Of a stretch of 64,000 bases of DNA, positions 27,301-33,300 are shown piece after piece. A program made the position numbers and the translations under genes. The DNA is from Bufo bufo (Eukaryota > Chordata > Amphibia > Anura > Bufonidae): positions 215,456,624-215,520,623 of the forward strand of contig NC_053389.1 in the NCBI RefSeq assembly GCF_905171765.1, written 5' to 3'. Position 1 is the first letter of the stretch, and the number at the start of each line of letters is the position of its first letter. The notes under the pieces were generated by a model that saw only the letters and a list, made by a program, of their open reading frames with translations, did not search any database and was not told the origin of the DNA.

Positions 27301-30300
27301 CTGGTAAGGAAACACTGAAGTCATTGTGCATTTTGTCTTGTGAGAAAAAGGTCTTTATTGTAAAAAAAAAAAAAAAAAAAGAAAAATTTAAACTGGATGC
27401 CAAGGGCTGGTCATGGTATAATCCTTGTCATACTGTAAAACAAAGTCCTGTTTGATGACAGTCCCTCATTTATATCCATGATCAGTCCCAAATACAAGCT
27501 CTGATGGAAGATACACTGGAGTCCTCCAGTCACCATTGGACATCAGGGCAATTTGTTGGGGATGAAAGGCAATTTCAGGTGCCAAAACCTAACAACCATA
27601 ACAACCTGTCAGTGACAAGTCCACGAAAAGGCACTGAGCTATTTGTGTATACATGTGTATATATATATATCATACCTGATGTTATGGTGGTAGGTTTGTC
27701 TACTCATCAGAAACAGATGATCAGATTAGACATTACATATCTAAAGCTATACAGATTAGACAGCAGTTTGAACACACAGTCATCTGGTGAACGTTCTGTC
27801 TGCAGACACAGCTGAACATATTTAGTCCATATTGGCCGTCACAGTTGCTCAAACTGCCCATACATGTTCAATGAAACTGGGCGATGGACGAAAGATCTTT
27901 CTGGGAACCTTCTTTCAAAAACAGTTCTTTCATCTGGCTATCGAACAAAAATATAACACACGGCCAACTTCTTTTCAAATGATAAAGGTCTGTCATTGGT
28001 TGACTAAAACGATTATCTGTTAAGGGGAACCCGTCATCAACTTTAAGCTAACCTCACTGAGGACAGCATAAAATAGTGACAGAAATGCTGACCTCAGTAG
28101 GGTCACTTATGAGCTAAAAGTAAGTGGTTGCTGAGAACCAGCATCATAACCATTGCCGCTCAGGCCTTGAAGAGTCAAATCTACTTGAGAAGAGTCATGG
28201 TTATTATAATCTCCTGATCTCCCGCCTATCTGCTGATGATTGGCTTGTCTCTCCTAGATAGAAATGGAGAAAACTAGGTAGAAGACTGTCAGTCATCAGC
28301 AGGTGGGCAGGGAGAGCAGGACTTCATGAATAACCAGGACTCTTCTTAGGTGGCCGTGACTCTTTTCCAGGCCCAGTCTGCTCTGCAAACACTTACTTTT
28401 ATCTTATAAATGACAGACCGCTTAAATCAACTCACCTGTCTCTACATTATTCTGCCATTAGTATGGGCAGCAGAAAGTTGATGACAGGTTCCCTTTAAAC
28501 TTCACTCAATGAATGTTCATTTTTGGTTGAAATCATCCATTTTGATCAACTTTAGACTAATGTGTACTGTCACCTTTAGGATCCTTTCCTTCAAGGACAC
28601 AGTAGATCGGCACTCATTCATTGCATTTATGTGTTTCATGCAAAGGTTGTTCATTCATTTTTGTGTCATCTTAAAAGATGTGATCAATGAGCATGAGGGC
28701 AATGAATAAGAACAATCATCACCCCATAAAAAAACAAAAAAAACAAAAAAAATAAAAAAACATGAAGGCATTCAATTCTGAGTTTCTGACAATCTAACAG
28801 CTACAACTAGTCCCTTAAAAGGGTTGTCCAGGAATAAATGATTTCTAACAGATGCCTCCCCCACTGAAATCATACTACTACCTGCTCCCCACCACGCCGT
28901 TCCTCTGTGCCGACTCCCGCGTCTCCATCTTCCGTTGCAGGATTTGTTTACTTCCTTCCCAACATAGTCAACTGATCTTCTTGAGCCAACCTCTGGCTTC
29001 AGGAGTGATGCGTCCACAAGAGACATATCACCACTGAAGCCAGTGGTTGGCTGAAGAGGATCAGGTGACCATGTCCATGTTGGGAAAAAAGAAAAACCCT
29101 GGACCAGAAGATGGAGGCTTAGGAGCCAGCGCAGAGGACAGGAGAGGCAGGGAACAGGTAAGATCCTTTTAGCAGCGGCAGCCAGCACTGTTGGAGTCCA
29201 GTGGGCAGTTCTACTACATGACTGACAGCCTTTATTGTATAGCTGTCAATGACTGATAGCTTAGGAGTCCAGTGGGCGGTCCTAAGAATAATCAGGTATA
29301 TAAATGAATAAATTAGTTTTACTGGAAAAACTCTGTAAAACTTGTATCAAATCAGCTCGTAAAATTACACATTTTTGGCTTTGGTTTCACACCCAGTGAC
29401 TCCAGTCCTGTCAGCTGGAGCCACCCATAGACCTGAGCACGGCTCCGGGAACGGATGATACATTTCAGCTTTGGCTGGGCCCAACGTGCGCAGCTCCTTC
29501 ACCCATATACGAAGGAAGAGAATCTCTACCAATACTGACAGCAGAACTGTACATGGTGTAATAGGAGGGATGCCGGACTGCAGGCGAGAGAGGGCGACAT
29601 AAGAGGCGCCATTGTGTACAGATATGTTGAATGGGTGACCGCAAACGCTAGATGCAAATTGGCTGCGGATACTTCAGATACCAACGTCGTACATGCCTGC
29701 AGCAACAAAGCATTCTTTATCCTGGGCTGAAAAGTGTAATACCAGATCCTGGCACCAGCCAGATGAACAATTAACAGGACCAGAGTCCAGCCTTCATTTT
29801 CAAAAAAATAAAATAAAAAAAGTGAAACAAGGACTCTAAATGCCCCAGACAACAATTACCACCTCGGTCACAAAATGTGAGGAATGGAGGTCACACAAGA
29901 AAATCATTTATCAGATCAAATTAGCAAATCAGTATCATAGTCGGTCAGGTCAAATTCCTACAGACTGGCACTGACAGCGCCACCTGCCCAAGAGGTGGCG
30001 GTCACAGATCACTACCCATCTTGACAGAGGCTGCCACCATAACCACCATCAACCTGGTTACATCGATAGAAGTATGAATGTGGCAAAAAAACGTACCGAC
30101 ATTGCCTGACGTACTTGTAGGTAATAATTGGGAAAATGTAGTCCAAATGTGCATGTGTGGACGCGTTTTTCCATAAAAACAGAAACATATAAACCATCTA
30201 GACAAATGTATACATTAAAGGGATTCTGTCACCTCTCATAACCCAAATTTGGATTTTAAACCAGTCATGCTCCACAGCTTACCTTGAATCGGCTGTGCTG

Positions 30301-33300
30301 TTCTATATTGTAATCCGTCCAGTAGTTTTGCAGAAAAACGACTTTTATAATTATGCAAATTAACCCTGAAGGTGCCCAGAGGGGCGTTATGTTCCCCTTT
30401 GTGTGCCCAGTAACGCCCCTCTTACAGTGCCCAGAATGCCTTCCTCCAGAATCCCTAACCGCCCACAGCGTCTCATCCCTCTCCTCCCCCTCCCTGACGG
30501 CCGAGCGAAGTCTCGCGCAGACGCAGTACCCACTGAGGGCAGGAGCTTCATCGTCGTCACTGGGCATGCGCCGAGCCCAGTGACGTCCGATGCTCGCTCT
30601 TCCCTCAGTCCCCAGCAAATCGCACTGGCGCAGCCCTCAGTGGGTACTGCGTCTGCGCGAGATATCGCTCGGCCGTCAGGGAGGAGAGGGATGAGACGCT
30701 GTGGGCGGTTAGGGATTCTGGAGGAAGGCATTCTGGGCACTGTAAGAGGGGCGTTACTGGGCACACAAACGGGAACATAACGCCCCTCTGGGCACCTTCA
30801 GGGTTAATTTGCATAATTATAAAAGTCGTTTTTCTGCAAAACTACTGGACGGATTACAATATAGAACAGCACAGCCGATTCAAGGTAAGCTGTGGAGCAT
30901 GACTGGTTTAAAATCCGAATTTGGGTTATGAGAGGTGACAGAATCCCTTTAAAAACTACCGTATATATTCCTGAAATTGCTGCCATTTGTGCAACTTTGT
31001 TCATGTCCATTTAAAAGGGTTGTTCACCCCTGGGACCCACGGTGGGAATCATACTTATCTGGTCCCCATCTCTGTTTTCCGGCTCCCCCACAGCTTCTGG
31101 GTCTCCCAGCATCAACATCCTGCATGACAAGCGTCACCAGGTTGCAGTGACCACCTGTCCTTATTCGTCAATGTCATTGGGTCACGTGACGGATGAGATA
31201 CGCCACTGCTGTGCCAGTCATCAGCTGCAGTGGCCACGTCACCCGCATCAAACAAGATGTTAACGTGAGGAGACCCAGGAGTCAGAACCTAGCAGTGGGG
31301 ACCAGATAAGTACGATTCTGCAGAAAAGGTCCCCAGGGGTGATGTATTGGTAAGTGTACTTTACAAACCAGGTGAACGGCCCCTTACCAGGAATAGGGCA
31401 GAATGCAGAAGCCATACATACGGGTTTCTGGCTGCCAACGAGCACAGTCCAGGGAGCCGGACAAATGTCACTGTTACAGGACCGGCTGGATGGATCCTGA
31501 CTGTGGTTTTGTACTGCTGTACGGAGGGCACAATCCCAAATTGTACACTGTGACCTATATACTAATGGAAACCAAAACACTGATAGCAAATATAAACACA
31601 TTCGGAACATGTGGTTCCGCATCCAGGCAGCCCCAAAAGATAAGACATGTCATATTACTTGCGGACCAAGGAACCATTGAAGTTAATGGGTCCGCGCCTT
31701 GATGCGGCATGCACACAACCGTTATCCGTGGTTTGTGGGCCTCAATACAGACACGGTCATATGCACGATAATAGCAAGAGACTGCATTGTGGGACCAGCC
31801 AGGAAAAAGGCCTCTCCGCCACCATGGGCCAGCCGGGGGAAAAAAAGGCTCTCCGCCACCATGGGCCAGCCGGGGGAAAAAAGGCCTCTCCTCCACCATG
31901 GGCCAGCCGGGGGAAAAAAAGGCTCTCCGCCACCATGGGGCTGCCTTTGCCATCACAAATTGAGCCCTGCTACATACAATACAGCCAGTCATTGGCTACA
32001 GCGACCAAGTGACCCCCATCAAACAAGAAGTTTACCAGCTGCGGTTAGAGACTGAAGGAGCCTGAACCCAGGGGCAGAGAGAAGGTTAGTATAATTCCCT
32101 CTGCGGGTCCAGCGACTTAGGGATGGGGGTCTGGCTGAAAGGGCCCCCCCCTCCGAAGGTAGACAAGCCCATTTCTCAGAAGTGACATTATCTTCACATA
32201 ACAGACAAGCGGGTCTGTCACTACCTTACACTGCGCGCAGGGGGCGCAGCATAAAGGTGGTCACAGACCCCTCAACCACCAGACACAGAGGTACCTTAAG
32301 GTAAACACACAGAGCGGCTGAGACCGTGAGGTTTCATATAACTTGTTATAACAAGCCACGGCAAAGCAGGACACTAGGTGACTATAGTCCCCTGATAGGG
32401 GTCTCCCTGGACACGGCATGACCAGATTATGCCCCCTCCTTAGCACAGGACCTAGGAGGTACAGTACATATGATGGAGCAAGCTGCAGCGCTCTCCACAA
32501 ATTGCTAAAATTCATTTCAGCACAAAAGGTCAGCGAGTCCATAATTCACACTCTGCTGCAAATCATTACCTAAGAAAACCTATTCAGTTCTTTCTTTTCC
32601 CGGTCTGATCCTGTTCCTAGGTTACATAAAGCGCTTACCATGGCGGTACTCAGACAGGAATACGTAACCTACTTTCATCACAAAGGGGACGAGAACGTTT
32701 TTAGAGTTTCTATAACCCAAACTTGACCTGACAACAGAGAAACTGAGGAGACCTATCCGACTGGTGGGGATCCAACCACTGGGACCCCCAACAATCACAA
32801 CAACAAGGGGCCAGAGACCCTGGGGTGAGCAAAACAATGGCCACCCATATGCGCTGATGCTCCTCTCTACGTCATGTACTTGGCTTCTCTTCAGCATGCG
32901 TGATCATCGGTCCATCCACTCGGTGGACTAAGAACCCAGCAGTCAGACTGCCACGATCCGATCTGGATAGGTGGCAAGTTATTATGGTGGGACAACCCAC
33001 TTAAAGGGGTATTTCCATCTCAGACAATGTGGGCTGAAGTGGTCGCTCATTATAGTCGAAATGATTAGTCCGTTAGTATATACACTACTTATCGTAAAGG
33101 GTTTTCCAATCTCAGACAATGGGGGCATATCGCTAGGATATGCCCCCATTGTCTGATAGGTGCGGGTCCCACCTCTGGGATCCGTACGTACTCCAAGAAT
33201 GGAGCGGGGACGGTGTTGGCCAAAGGACCCCGGGTTTACTGGAGTCCGGCCACCACCAAGCACTCTCCCCATAGGATTCAATGGGAACACACCGCACTTG

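Noticed and set aside
30387..30780. Mirrored frames of about 125 codons on both strands
   Set aside because: They come from the palindromic structure of the MITE; a real protein would not be expected to code in the same way on both strands.
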